Below are positions 22,599-35,697 of a DNA stretch of 64,000 nucleotides, piece after piece. The translations under genes were made by a program, and so were the position numbers. Below the pieces are notes generated by a model. It was not told the origin of the DNA and searched no databases. It saw only the letters and a program-made list of their open reading frames with translations. How positions within the stretch are numbered: position 1 is the first letter of the stretch; the number at the start of each line of letters is the position of its first letter. Source of the stretch: Syncephalis fuscata (Eukaryota; Zoopagomycota; Zoopagomycetes; Zoopagales; Piptocephalidaceae); the NCBI GenBank assembly GCA_025786725.1, contig JAHLTZ010000021.1, forward strand, positions 372,001-436,000, in the 5' to 3' direction.

Positions 22599-25500
22599 CT
22601 ACAATGCAATTGTGGGTATTTGACGTATTTCAACACTGTCCACTATGCCTTGACCTATACGCTGCATTTCTGCAGTTATTGCCATTATATTAGGCATAAC
22701 CTTGTTTGTCTATAATAATAATAATAATACAAATATATATATGTGTGTAAGCTATTGATGTTCAATGCTAATATATACCTACTTGAGATGGTTCAGTCGA
22801 GTAGCCAGTATTGACGCGAAGTGGCTTAGCGGTAAGCATGGGTCGACGCCATACAACACCAATGGCCGTACCGCCATAGCAATCATGGAAGAATAGGGCC
22901 AAATTACCAAAATGTTTTTGTAAATCTTGTAAATAGCATTCAATTGGATTAAATCCAACTGGAATGGCTTCGGCGTTATAATCAGCTTCAGATAAGGCTA
23001 GATTTTTAAATGTTTCTTCGTGACCGGTGGCCAAGTTTGCTTTTGTGGGATGAACACGTTCAAAGTAGCGTGGACAGCTAGTTGGTGCTAACTGTAACAA
23101 TACATCATAATCGGTAATAGGTGTAACAAAGACACGCTATAATAAAATAGTAGTTGATTAGTATGAATAGTAATTAAATGGCTATAATTTACCTTTAATT
23201 CATCTAGATTGCCGTCAAGTGCTCGGCTTAAACATCCATAAGAGGCTTTGGCCAATTGACGGATTCTTCCAACAACGACCGAGTCGATATCATTGGCTTG
23301 CCACCAGCTGCCTTTTAAATCTTTACTTGTAGCGATGACTATGCCTGTGGATTGTTCTTTATGGCTTGACTTTTCTTGGAATAAAGTTTGTATTTGTTCA
23401 CGTTGTTCAGCCGTCATGCTAACATCAATATCGCCATTGCTTATATCGACAATTAACGGTTCACGCTTCCACGACCATGTATGCAATAGACGCAATACAC
23501 GGGCAAATCCAGTTTGACCTGTACCCGGTATAGACCATGGAGCCGAATCGGCAAATACCGATGCACATAACAATTCGACCGTTTGTTCGGCCACTTGTAC
23601 ACCTAGTAGCATATGGGCGGCAAACCATCGCTTCGTTAAACGCATCGTATCGGAAAAGGCAGGATAACGTTGATTAAGTGCTTGCAACTGTAAGGCATGC
23701 GAAGGAAAATGCGTGTACAGTCGCTCGTACCGATTCAATGCTTCAACGTACAGATCGCGTTGAATAGACAGCGTATCTTTCTCGTCGATCAGTTTGCGTA
23801 GCATATATACTTCGGGTGTATGCTCAATACGGCAACGGAATACAAATCCAGTGGGTGTGTAGATATCGATATAGCCAAGAGAGGCAATCTCTTTCTCACA
23901 ATTAGATGCGGCAACCACGGCACGATAACCCGTTTTAAGTGAAAGTAGCTGTTCACGGATCTTTAAATAAAAAGCTGATTTCATATGCTGTACGGCAACA
24001 AGATCATCGGGCCAAGATCCAGATCGTTCGAATTGCAACACGACATCAATCGGCTCTAAGTAACGCGCCGTCTCCGGTAGGCGAGACCATCGTGTAAAGG
24101 TACGAGGCTGAGGCGGGAACAGTGTTGCATAGTAGAGAGCAGCACTCGCTGGTAATACAGTTGAAATATCCAGCGGTAAATCCGATAACGCTTTCAGCTC
24201 TTTTGATAGTTGATTAAAGGCCAGCATAACTGGTTGGAAGATCAGTGTTGGCTTTTCAATATCAAGTGCAGTAAGTGCACGAGCCAATGGACGTATCATT
24301 TCTGTCAATTGTGTACCTACAAAGCATACAGCCTTGTTGCTAGGCGCTGTCATCGTACCTAGTGTTATGTGTACACCTAAATGTCGCTGGATAAGCCAAA
24401 GAGCCATATCACGTACAATTAAGCTGCGGTCGTCATTCTGCCATACAACACTTTCGACAATACTGCCATCTTTAAATCGACGCAATTCAGCTTTATCGCC
24501 CCAAAGATGACGGAAAGCTTCAGCGGCCACTTTATCTTCTGGCGATGGACCTTTATCGACTTGACGGGCAACATTCTCTGGATTAACCATAATACCAACA
24601 AATAATGCATTTTGTTTACGATCAATATAGGCAGGCTCTTGATTGATCTTCCATGGCTTAATAACGTCGTAGCTGCAAGTGACTAATCGAATACGATCGG
24701 TTAATCCACGGCGTAATAGATCGCCAATATGACGTGCTACACGCTCTCCACGGATAATTCTATCCATTTTATTGACGGCCACATCAGGATGATCAACACT
24801 GGCTAGTGGAACACTAAATACAAATAAGATACAGACAATAACTAAACAATGTCTACTTACCGAATACAATAATCATATTGAACACGTGGGTCATTCACTT
24901 GACATAGAAATAGCGGCGCAAATGTATCCTTATTAGGATCAGAGAAGCAGGTCATAGCAATACGTGCTTCATATTGTAACTATATATAGATATATATGTT
25001 AATAAACAAATGATATAAATTATAATATTGAAACTTGCCTGCTCTAATTCGGTCATTGAAAGACCAGCGGCAAGATTAAGTTGATTTAATGGATCAACAA
25101 TTGCCACATCATAATGACGAGAGAATTCAGTAGCCGTAAACTATAGATAATAACATAAGTAAAACGGCTTAATCGCTTATATTACTTACTTCTCCATCTA
25201 TGGGTGCTTGTCCCATAAAAATGGGATTTTTAATAAAATCGTGTGTAGCTATTACAATTAATGTCATTAATAAATATTGTGCCATAATTAATCATATATA
25301 TATTTACCAATAAAATCCATAGTGCCTTTAAATAGTTGATATGAGCTAAAACCAGGTGCTAGTTTTGACTTGCCACTACCATTACGTAATAAATGGGCAG
25401 TAATCATTGACCATAGAAATCCATTAAATACACGGCCATCCTGTCCAAATCCACGTTGATGTAGCCATACACGGGCCAGTGTACATGCATCAATGAATCC

Positions 25501-26770
25501 AGGACATGATTTTGTTTGCGCATAAAGATAGGCTAGATGCTCTTTAAATAAAGTATCGGCGAGTAATGAAGCATTGTAACGTGGTGTGGCCAGAGCCAAC
25601 TCATCGGCTGAGCCACCGACAGACTGTGGTCGTACACAGTTACGTCCTGGCGCCAGTTTACGTGAAGGGAAGGTGGTATCGGCAATAGAAGGGAATATGC
25701 GTATACGGCAATTCATAGCAGAAAAGTCAGTATCGCCACCTTTGCCATTGCCGGTTAATACAAGAATGGGTCGACGTGGATCATTTTGAATATACGTATA
25801 CGACAGGTGAACGGCCAATTCAGTCGAGGCCCGTTTAAATGCTGCGGCCATTTCGGCAAGATAGTGGGCACGTTTATGGAAATACCGATAATTGAGTATA
25901 TCTTTTTCGGTAAATAAATCCTACTTAATCATTAATATGTGGAAATATTTGGTAGGTAGTGCATTAAAGTTACCTTGGGCATCTCAATGGCCACATCGAC
26001 ATTGAACCCGTCACGGCCGGTAGTTACTGCTTTGATAGCATAACTGCCTACCAAATGAATAGCTGCTGGTCTTTGCCAGGCAAATGTATACTGAATGCCT
26101 TCTCCAGGTTTTGGTTCTGGAAATGGAATCTTGACGTTGTCTCGATCAAGACGACGTGTTGCATCCTCTAACTAGTAAATAGCAATTATGATTAATATAC
26201 ATATACCTACACTTTAGTAGTGGTAATTATACTTACGGTATAGCCATCATGTTCCAATGCACTATCTAGAATTGTTTTAATACGACGTAATGCTTTTTCG
26301 AGTGGATCCAATTGTTTATAATTAATACGGACTTCGCTTAACATTTCATCAATCTATTATAAATTTAATGTCTTGTTATTTTGTATAATAAAGCTATTTA
26401 CCTGTAGCTTAAACACATTTGATTTAAACAACTCCACAGTATCTTGTAATGCTTGGATTTCCTCGTTGGTGGGTGCTTTTGTAGTTGTTTGGTTTGTTGC
26501 TGACACATTCTCATCGTCTGTTATTACATCCTCCATATCATCGTCTATATCAGAATCTGCTTCATCGCCACTATTGGCGTCACTCATACTAGCGGCTGAA
26601 TCGCTTTCATAAGTTGGGGCCTTGGTCATTAAGTCTTCTCCATCATCACTAATATAATTATCATCACTATCGTCTACCATTGTCGTAACTTCAGAAGTAA
26701 CCTTCTTCTTCAGTGTTTCCTTCACCGAAATACGCTCTGTTTGTACTTTACGCTTCATATTAATCGGCAT
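22599..26770 (-). CDS. UTP22: Utp22/Nrap (NOL6), small-subunit processome protein
   Basis: Ten exons, 5' to 3' on the minus strand: 26402-26770, 26237-26353, 25974-26171, 25308-25920, 25190-25248, 25039-25140, 24861-24979, 23193-24813, 22783-23136, 22599-22709; about 1220 aa (yeast Utp22 ~1237). The N terminus is acidic, then IQYTFAWQRPAAIHLVGSYAIK opens the degenerate nucleotidyltransferase-like Nrap domains. Further family blocks are GRVFNGFLWSM, SPEDKVAAEAFRHLWGDKAELRRFKDGSI and RVFVTPITDYDVLL. It acts in the nucleolus in 18S rRNA maturation with Rrp7. Intron 24980-25038 has a GC donor (GCAAGT). The start chosen is the first ATG (26770), with a second at 26758. Confidence 0.95.
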
Positions 26771-27706
26771 TCTGCAAAACACGAAAAAGATGGAATTGAC
26801 AAAAAAAAAGAAAAATTAACTCAATGTAAATTAATAAAAATGATTTGAAACGATCGGATTTAAATCACAATTTATTTGCCTGTTCTGCGTTCCAATTTGA
26901 TCAATTTACTTTATCTAATACACAGCTTTACACCCCAGTGATGTGTCTGCTAATGTATATAATTGGTATACAAACTTATAGTAAAGTCATTTTTTCCATC
27001 TTATCGTTTATGCATTTGCAGTATTTTTTGACTTTCTAAATAGTAATGGAAGATTTGAGCGTAATTACTACGTATAACAATCGATGCTTATTACTCTATG
27101 TATTTACGTGTAATTGTTTGAATACTCGTAAAACCAAACGCATTGCACTCTCTTCTGTTTGTCCTAAAATATTACAGTCTTATATTCTGTCGTCAGTCAC
27201 TACTTTTACGTATCGTGATAACTTAGACAATAAAAATATATAAAGGTAGATAAAACAGTAAATAATTAAAAATAAAATACTGTTTATTTATTTAATAAAA
27301 TATACTGGTTTATATATAAGCGAATTACTTAGTTAATAACAATAACAATAATAGCAATAGTATGTGATGACAATGACAATGATGATATAAATTTTCATAG
27401 CTTCATGTGCTAATTCATATAATCTACCATACTATTGTCTATATATTAATTCATATGATCATTTATATGGTGGATATTTATGATAAAATGCAAATAATGG
27501 TAAATTATTACCAGTTAGTAAATACGTGATATGCATATGATCAGGCAATTTTTCAAAGTCCGATATATTCTATTTTTGGTAATTCATAAATGATCGTCGT
27601 CATCTACAATGGAATGGCCCTTTGCTTTTCTTTCTCGTAGCATATCCACCTTTGAGCATTTTATCTGCATCATTTATCACTAGCATTTCATACTCTTGCA
27701 TTCAGC
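26771..27706. other. Divergent intergenic region
   Basis: About 940 bases between the starts of Utp22 (-) and the secreted protein (+). It must hold both promoters. It is A+T-rich with only short random ORFs, none with convincing composition. No repeat was recognised. Confidence 0.55.
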
Positions 27707-28516
27707 ATGCTTCCTTATATTGTCTGTATATTATTGGCATTGGCCACTTTTGGCGCTAAAGGACAAACGGCTCCTAAAGACGCTGAACAAAAAACGGCTA
27801 CTCTTAGCGTGGGGCCCCATGGTCTATATGGAGGCTGCTTAGATGAAGTTTACAAATACGCAGCCTACAACTACACCACTACTGTAGGATTTCCTCAGGC
27901 TATTTATCTTGTGACAAAAGAAGTTTATGGATACGCTGTTAATCGTCGATTCCAAGATGCAAATACGCCATTTAGCATTCAATCCGAGCGTCTCAGTTCT
28001 TGCGTAGGTCTTCCAGGCCGTGCCATTAAAAACTGTAGGATTGGTAATTCGAACCCAGTAGCGATTGTCAATACCACACAACCTTTATGCTTTTTGGTGG
28101 ACAATACAGCGTCCAATATGCCAGCTGAAGGTTCGATAGTTTACATATTCAAAGAAATCATAAAGCCAACAGCCAGTAATAGCAATAATAGCAATAATAG
28201 CAATAACAATAACAATGATAAGAACTCCAGCACTACATCAAAGCCAACATCTACATCCACTTCTAGTTCCTCGCCTTCTTCCACTGCGACCAATAGCAAA
28301 GCCAAGGCACAGACAGACGAAAATTCGCATCCAGCACCATTGTCATCTAACACCGAGGTCACCGAAGACGGCAACATGAAAGCAAGCGGCAACGGCTCTT
28401 CTTCGGCTGCTCATGGACTACTTCAGCTGTCTAGCCAAACTATTTATAGTCAATGGCTTTGGCTGACCGCCCTATCCTTTAGTTCGGTTACAATTTTGTT
28501 TATAAATGCTATATAA
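27707..28516 (+). CDS. Secreted, probably GPI-anchored surface protein (269 aa)
   Basis: This is a single-exon ORF. It starts with a clear signal peptide (MLPYIVCILLALATFGAKG, cleavage probably just before QTAP). The next ~130 residues form a compact region with four cysteines (GGC, SSC, KNC, PLC) and several N-glycosylation sequons. Residues ~145-235 are an Asn/Ser/Thr-rich stalk likely to be heavily O-glycosylated. The C terminus has a small-residue stretch (SGNGSSSAAHG) followed by a hydrophobic tail ending in the stop, the layout of a GPI-attachment signal. I do not recognise the N-terminal domain. A cell-wall or plasma-membrane surface protein is the best description. Confidence 0.7.
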   Translation: MLPYIVCILLALATFGAKGQTAPKDAEQKTATLSVGPHGLYGGCLDEVYKYAAYNYTTTVGFPQAIYLVTKEVYGYAVNRRFQDANTPFSIQSERLSSCVGLPGRAIKNCRIGNSNPVAIVNTTQPLCFLVDNTASNMPAEGSIVYIFKEIIKPTASNSNNSNNSNNNNNDKNSSTTSKPTSTSTSSSSPSSTATNSKAKAQTDENSHPAPLSSNTEVTEDGNMKASGNGSSSAAHGLLQLSSQTIYSQWLWLTALSFSSVTILFINAI

Positions 28517-29094
28517 CGCAATATTAAATAAATACTGTAGATAAACTTAAATTATTTAAAGTGGATTGCAATAGAAATTACTAATCAAATATAGTTTTTA
28601 TTTATAAACAAATGGCAAGAGATTTGAAAAATCAAACATCGGTATAAACAAGAAACAAAATACATGCTTAAAGCAATCGGCAATAAGTCTGAAATTTATT
28701 TAGCTGAGATTTTAAAACACCCTGAGCTTACTCGTCAAGCTCTTAATAAACCTTAATACTGTTACTGAGCCATTTATTTATTAAAATGCACTATTTTATT
28801 ACATTCTTTTAATTACCTACTACTGTTCATTGTATAAAATATTCCTACATAAAATGCAGTTATGTTTGGCTGATTTATCAAATCGATCAGTTACATTGAA
28901 ATAGACATCACACTGCTGTACATTGTTCAATCGTTTTAACCTTTTGTTTAATTCAAAACAATTTGTATAAACATCAAAATTAATAGATGCTATCGTTTAA
29001 AGACTACAATATTGATATTTATATTTTTACCAATAGGTATTAAGTGTAAAAGCTAAAGATTAATAATAATAATAATAATAATAATAGTAATTGA
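28517..29094. other. Convergent intergenic region with ATT microsatellite
   Basis: About 580 bases between the 3' ends of the secreted protein (+) and APC8 (-). It is A+T-rich, with an (AAT)n run at about 29060-29087. One short reading frame near 28663-28755 could encode ~30 residues but has no support. Confidence 0.55.
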
Positions 29095-31401
29095 TTATCT
29101 ATTACGAGATGTAAGTTTTAATTGCTGCAGTTCTCGTGAAAGTGCGTGTGCTTCATCATGTAACTATTTCGCGTTGTTAGTGAATTAGATGCAATAATAC
29201 AAAGCAGCCAGCTACAACTTGCCATAGAGTCCAAATTTATAAGTTTAGTGACATATATTATAGCTTGTTGATATCTTTTACGCTCCTTTTCGTAAACGGC
29301 TAATGTATAATAAGCTTGAGCGGCCAAATCCACACTCTAATCATATGTATAATTAATGGCCTGTATAATAACTTTAATTAATTGACTTACCAACTGAGCT
29401 ACATCATCTTCATCTTCTACCATTAATTTATAGTACATAATTACTTCATCTTGCTTATTCTGTTTTTTGTGCAAGGCAGCCAGTTTAGACAGCGTTTCTC
29501 CTTTATCTGTCTCGTAGAGCATTGCTCGTGATAGCATTTTATTGCTGCATTGTCCTCTCCCATGCTTTCATAGCAAGTAGCTTGGCCTTTCCACATACGT
29601 GCATCAAATGGCCTACAATAATGTAAATAAAAAGCACTTACACACAAATTATTACTACCTTACTGCAGTAGCTCGTTGAAAATAAGCAATGGAATAGTGA
29701 AATAGCCGCAACATTTCGTAGGCATGGCCCAATGCAAATAGCGCACGATAATCGTAATTGTTAATATCTAAATGCTACTATTAGAATAATTGAATACAGA
29801 CAGCACTTTGTATATTTACCAACAGCACGGCGATATGCTTCAATAGCTGCATGCATATTTCCTAGTTCAAGATATTCATGTCCCATCAATGTCCATGCGG
29901 CCAAATAGTGTCGATTTAGCTTTAATGCACGTCGATAATAGGAAATAGCCTTTTCGTGATCCTGACGTAACCCATAATAATTTCCTAAATGAATTACGAT
30001 AATTAACAACTACTGTATTTATTATAGTCACTTCATAACACTCACCAAGCACTAAACAAGTCTCAGGACGGTATTTGTCCACTTCTTCACATTCACGCGC
30101 CAATACACTTAATTTGACCGCATTCCTATTAACAAATAAAACGTGAGAGAAAGTGTCCATTTGCTCGAGTTGGTAAGGATCCTGACGACGAATATCGTCA
30201 AAGTGAGTCTCTGCCAGTGTAAAGTCTATAAGAATACATACGTGTTACTACCATCCACTATAATCAACACACCATCCATTAAGCTTTCTAACCTTGAAGT
30301 CTATATGCCTCAGATACATATAATCCTTTAATAAATCGACTAGTTGGAAATATTTGTTCTATTTTTGGTACAGTTTTCTCCATAACCTCAAAATATGCAA
30401 ACTTTTCAATTGCTAAATAGCATTGAAATGCTGTTCTTGTAAAATGATCCGACAAACGAGCCAATGTTACATTGGCCTAATTAACACATAATAAATAATC
30501 GACTATAATCCAAGTAGTACGTAGTGATGACCTACTTTATCAAATGTATCGAAACACTCGCCCAATTCCAACCACGCACTCCAGTTAATTGGGTAACGCG
30601 TCAATGAACGTACTAATGCTTCTAATGCTTCGTCATTACGTTGTTGTTGACGTAACACAAATCCAAATCTAATATATATGTATATATCAGTTATTATTCA
30701 TCATATATAAATCTAATAATTACAAGTAACAATTGAATCCATCCAATTCATCACGATTAAACAATGGTTCAAGTTCTTTAATAATATCTGGTAACTCGGT
30801 ATTAACTCGTTCTTCTGAATTATCTGATCCTATTTCAATAGTAGTTAATGTACTTTGTAGTTAACGTATTCACTAATAATCCTACCAAATACATCCATAC
30901 ATATGTCTTGCACCTCTTTTTCGCCCATCTAAACACTAATGAATATATCTATACTAATTATATTAATCTACTTGTCTTACTAGATATTGTGAATACAATC
31001 GAAGAAATAGTGACTTTTGGTCGGTACACTCTTTAAGTAAATGAGCACATCGGCGATATTCTTTACAATCAAAATAAATACGCGCTAGACGTAATTGATC
31101 TGGATCATTTACTCGTTCTTGATATACATCTGATAGTGAAGTTGAATCTTTTTTCTTATACGCTTTGGCTGCTTGTTCGCGCTTTACTGTATCTTCTTTT
31201 GATAAAGGCTCTTTTAATGTCATACCCATAAGCATTTCAGCTGCCCTAAATTAATAACAAATAGTTTAGACTCGTCAGTATGACCATTGTATAATAAGCC
31301 ATATATATATATATTCTATCCTACCACTGACTGGCCTTGGTTAAGCCTCTTTCCTGGCAACTAAGTACTGCTTCTTGCAGTTGAAGTCGAATGTTGTCCA
31401 T
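29095..31401 (-). CDS. CDC23: Anaphase-promoting complex subunit 8 (Cdc23), with one frameshift
   Basis: Twelve exons: 31325-31401, 30981-31245, 30886-30928, 30724-30829, 30536-30668, 30293-30476, 30046-30225, 29820-29984, 29659-29767, 29391-29612, 29223-29336, 29095-29163. About 555 aa if one missing base is allowed for (human ~597). The N terminus [20 protein letters not shown], the Cdc23 N domain and TPR repeats such as [20 protein letters not shown] and [10 protein letters not shown] identify APC8, a scaffold TPR subunit of the APC/C that contacts Cdc20/Cdh1. Exon 10 is one base short near 29528 (coding ATCACGAG): AIKCY and RAMLYE, which belong to one TPR, are in different frames. Intron 29164-29222 has a GC donor. 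Confidence 0.92.
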
Positions 31402-31555
31402 GATAGACACGATCGCGTTTTAACAATGATAAGATGCAACAAATGAGTTGACGTGTTTTTCCATTTGATTTGTTTTTCTATCCATTTATTGTTTATTATA
31501 CAATATTTACTTTCTTGGCCTCGCTATTTGCTTATTGTCATTAACATTATACAGA

Positions 31556-32522
31556 ATGACCGAAGAGAATCCCTTTTCAGAAACTACTGATGCGACTATT
31601 CAACTTGAAGGAGATCGTATGTCAAGATTACGAGAGGCAGTATATACAGCATTGACTCGAGCACTTAAAAACTGTAGGTAAGTATTATTACGTAGCATAT
31701 ATGTATATAGTATATAGAGTATATATGTAGTATACATGCATATATTGGCGGGTTAGAGCATAGTAAATACCGTGTTACCATTTGAGTAATAACGATCTAA
31801 ATAGCGATCAACATGTTGAAAAGTGTTTTCCGCAGTTGAAGCGGGATGTACCGCAAGAACTTACTGAAGCAACTCAGAGGTTACGACAACATTTAGAACA
31901 GAAAATGATGGTAAGTAATAACTAGATAAAAGCCATTTAAACATGTACTCTTTATTTCTTTATTATTAAATAATGAATACACTTTAATACAATACATATA
32001 TATATATATATATTATATACTATTAAATATTATAGGAGGAATTTGATAAAATTGTAAAGAATCGCGATTTAGTACACAAATTAAATGAACTCGATACGGT
32101 CATTGATGAAGCAAAAGAACGCGAAAGTACAGGTGCACCTCATCCACAACTACCAATACACTCGTCTACTGACATGCTAGCCATAAGAACTGCACCAGTT
32201 ATGAAGCAAGAATTGAATCGATTAGAGGCAATTGTTACAACGGTAATCCATCTATTTATTATCTATTATACCACTATAATAATCTATACCATAGACACAA
32301 AGTGAAAACGATATTATATTAAATGAATATAAAGAAAAGCGTAAAAAGATGGAAGAATGTCTTCAACAGTTACAATCAAATGTTGGATCCATTGTCAAGG
32401 TAAGTAGTAACTATATTACTAATAACAGTTAATATACGTTTATACTAATTATAATATAGATATCGGAACAGTTGGAGAACATGGAATATCCAATACTAAC
32501 AGATATGTTGAAACAAGTTTAA
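31556..32522 (+). CDS. NNF1: Kinetochore MIND-complex subunit Nnf1/PMF1 (200 aa)
   Basis: Five exons: 31556-31677, 31805-31910, 32036-32242, 32295-32399, 32460-32522. The 200-aa product starts MTEENPFSE and has the Nnf1 pattern: helix ending ALTRALKNC, then VEKCFPQL, LTEATQRLRQHLEQKMMEEFDKIVKNRDLVHKLNELDTVIDEAK-type heptads, and a C-terminal coiled coil. Nnf1/PMF1 pairs with Mis12/Mtw1 in the four-protein MIND complex that joins centromeric CENP-C to the Ndc80 complex. Length matches the family (~200 aa). The first intron, 127 nt, is long for this window. It is divergent from APC8, with 154 bases between start codons. Confidence 0.82.
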
Positions 32523-32612
32523 ACATTATAATGGTTTATTGTAACAATGTACGGCATTATCCTCTTCTCCTAATTGACTTGTAAATAATCTGTGTTATTA
32601 GCATGGCTATCA

Positions 32613-32775
32613 TTATTTTCTACTATTACTACTATGAGTTGATCGTGAGAAACGCATAAAAGATCCCTCTTCTCCATCGTCATCGTCATCGTCACTTTGG
32701 CGACGCAAAGAAGCGTTTGACCGAGTTTTACGCGGTTTCTGCTACAATCATACCATATATTAATGATAACTATGT

Positions 32776-32810
<35 letters not shown>

Positions 32811-35505
32811 AAAGACAACTAACGTACTAAAGATGATGGTGGTGATCCCATACTATTTGAGTTATTAGATAGTCTATCCGATCTATATGAATAATAGTAA
32901 CAATAGTTTAGTATTTTAAATAGTATAATATAAATTAATTACCGAGATCTAGTTGAAATAACCGATATTTCACTTTCCATAGAATCACTTGTACGACGTG
33001 TTTTCTAATTATATAATCATAATCATAATCATAATAATTAGTAGTATATAATTAATACATTTCTATTATTTACTTTACTGTAACGCATTTGATCAATGGT
33101 TACAGATGATTCTCCACTTCGTTTATTACGACTATTAGTTGTTGTATTTCTTTTTGTTTCTTCTTTATAATTCTCATCATCATCATCATCAGATAACCAT
33201 ATCGCTTTCTTTTCATCCAACATATCATCATTATCATCGTTATCATTTAATAAGTGTACTTCATTAGTAGGTGACTCTATCTTGGGTATTGGATCAGTAC
33301 TTGTACTGGTTACAACATCAATTGTCTCCACTGTTGTTGTCACAGCTGATTGACGTGATGGATGTTGGTGTTCATATTTTAATGATTGCATCTTTTTCTC
33401 TTCTTCAGCCTATATGGATAGATGAGCGATGTACTATATAATATATAATGTTATTATAGCTATTTACCTTTGAAACTAGATCAGTTTCTGACATTACTGA
33501 TAATGAAGCCAGTGATGTTTGTGCTGCATTAAGCATTTCTTCAATGAATCTAATGATAATATGGTATGAATTGGAAATAGTATATTATACTGTATATCTA
33601 TATAACTTACTCTTTAATGGCATCTCGGTCATCTTTCTCAACAAATTGTCGTACTGCTCCGCCAAAAGCATTCTCTGGAAATACCGATAATAGCGTATCG
33701 TTTAACATCTCTTCTACTAAATCCTCAACTCTAAAGTTTTCCAACTTTTCCGGCATAATGGATTCTAATTGAACTCGGCGAGACTCTGACATCGTTCTAC
33801 GTTCTAGTACTTGTTGTTAGTCTATGGTGGATGTCTATACTATTGCTTACCCTGGGCATCGGCCCTAATAGTTCGTCGCCGATGAAATTGTAATATATCT
33901 TTGGGATTGGCCACACGATCTACAAATTGCTGTCCAAATCTTTGTGGATGGAATGCCGTATAACCTTCACTATAATCAACCTAAATACTAGGTTATAAAC
34001 TATTATACTAACTATATTATTGCACTACCTACACGTAAACGTATTAATGGTCGAGGACACTCATTATCCGTCAATTCATTTGATGAGTGTTGTGAGCGAT
34101 TATCTTTCCATTCAGTATGAGCCGTGTCAATCATTTTATTCACCTAAACAACATTAACATTTATAATAATAATAACACTTTAGTTAACTAGTTACCGTTT
34201 TTGTTAAATAATTCATAACGCCTTTTTCATCTGATGGTCGTAATCCACCAACATTTGATAGTATAACATCTTTAATTATAAATGGTCTCACTGTTTGTAG
34301 TGGTAATTTCTGCATTTTAAATCGCGTTCCTTTTATCTTTAGTAGACCAACAAATCTACATTACTATTAGTGTCGTTGTCAACTCTACTAATTTAGGCTT
34401 ACTTGCGCTTTGATTCACCTTCACTAAGTGATGTAGCCACTGAAGAACCCGGTTGAGATACGTAAAACTTTTGTATTTCATTAAAATCGGGATCAATTAA
34501 ACACTCATGTTCATGACCCCATACAACTAAATGAAATAGATCATCTAGAAATGCTTCAGGAATATAATTTGATGGTCCATGAGCCACTCTATTAATTACT
34601 GTCTATTAGTTCAATCCATTCTATCAATTAAGACTATCTAGTGTATTTACCTATTCTGATGGATCACCATAAGGTTAAACCATTCATCGGTATCTTCTCT
34701 GGGTCGAAGTACTCGCACTTTCCGTTTAACAAATGTACGGTAAAGTCGTTCATCACGATATTACCCAGGCCGTAGAGGGCAAGTCTAGTTGTTCCTTTAC
34801 GTAAAAGTAATGGACTGATTGAAATATCATCAATTTGACGTGCCCGTCCAAAATAATTACATAATCCCGATACTGATAATAGATCAAGGGCACACAAATT
34901 GCCATCCTATTCATTATGGCCATATGTATCGCTTAGTATTATGGCTTGTATTATAGATTTCTTAACCACTTACACCTGATGGATCATCATGATTACCATG
35001 GATTGAAAATACCGGCATTGATATATTATAGTTTGGATCTTGATAATTAACAGTGCCAAATCTATAGTCATATTTATTATTTAGTCATATCGTTATTTAC
35101 TCTATCCAATCACTTACTGATCGGGAAAGTTAACGGTAGGATCACTTTGAAAGTCAAGTGCACAGGGTCGATCGCCCATACAGTATTGGCGCAGTAGTGA
35201 CATTGTTTTATGTATACAGGAACGTGATGGTTTATTATCGTGGAATAAATCGCCTCCTAATAAAATCATATCCACTTCATGTTGCTGTGCCAGTCGTAGT
35301 ATTTCTTCAAAGGTACGAAATGAATCCTCTCCACGAACTGGGTCTTTTTCAAGATAGCCCAAATGATTATCGGTGGCCACTAGAATAGATACTGTATTTG
35401 ACGAGTTGGTATCGGCAGGGTCCACAGTATCTTGTGGTTTACTTTAACAAACAATACTCATTAGTATATATATATATATTATTGTTGTGTATCAACCTAC
35501 GTCAT
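32613..35505 (-). CDS. MRE11: Mre11 double-strand-break repair nuclease, with one frameshift
   Basis: Fourteen exons: 35501-35505, 35118-35441, 34974-35061, 34651-34906, 34403-34588, 34196-34355, 34033-34143, 33851-33980, 33611-33803, 33468-33549, 33074-33409, 32943-33004, 32828-32882, 32613-32741; about 705 aa if one missing base is allowed for (human 708). Phosphoesterase motifs are present: [27 protein letters not shown], and VVWGHEHEC plus [10 protein letters not shown]. The C-terminal third is acidic and Ser/Arg-rich as in other Mre11 proteins. The first coding exon is just five bases (ATGAC); without it the next exon has no upstream ATG. Near 34757 the frame jumps by one base between LYGLGNI and [10 protein letters not shown], in a strongly conserved stretch. 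Mre11 forms MRX/MRN with Rad50. Confidence 0.95.
32776..32809. repeat. AAT microsatellite in an Mre11 intron
   Basis: A run of about ten AAT units lies in the last intron of the Mre11 gene. Confidence 0.9.
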
Positions 35506-35697
35506 TGTAAAAGTATAATCAATTAACCTCGAATAACTAGTCCACAAGTAAAAAGAACAAACAGTAACAATGATAGTAGTAATAAAGATATGAATACGCG
35601 TAAAAGAGATTATTTTATTATAAATAGTTTTATTTAACTATTGGTCAAACTTTTGTTGGTTGTACTCACCATTACTCTTACCACCGCCTTATTCACT

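Noticed and set aside
28663-28755. Short ORF of about 30 codons with Leu/Glu-rich composition between two convergent genes
   Set aside because: It is too short, has no homology I can see and no splice-linked partner exon.
29040-29090. Regular AAT repeat considered as a possible CRISPR-like or structured repeat
   Set aside because: It is a plain trinucleotide microsatellite without spacers, in a eukaryotic intergenic region.
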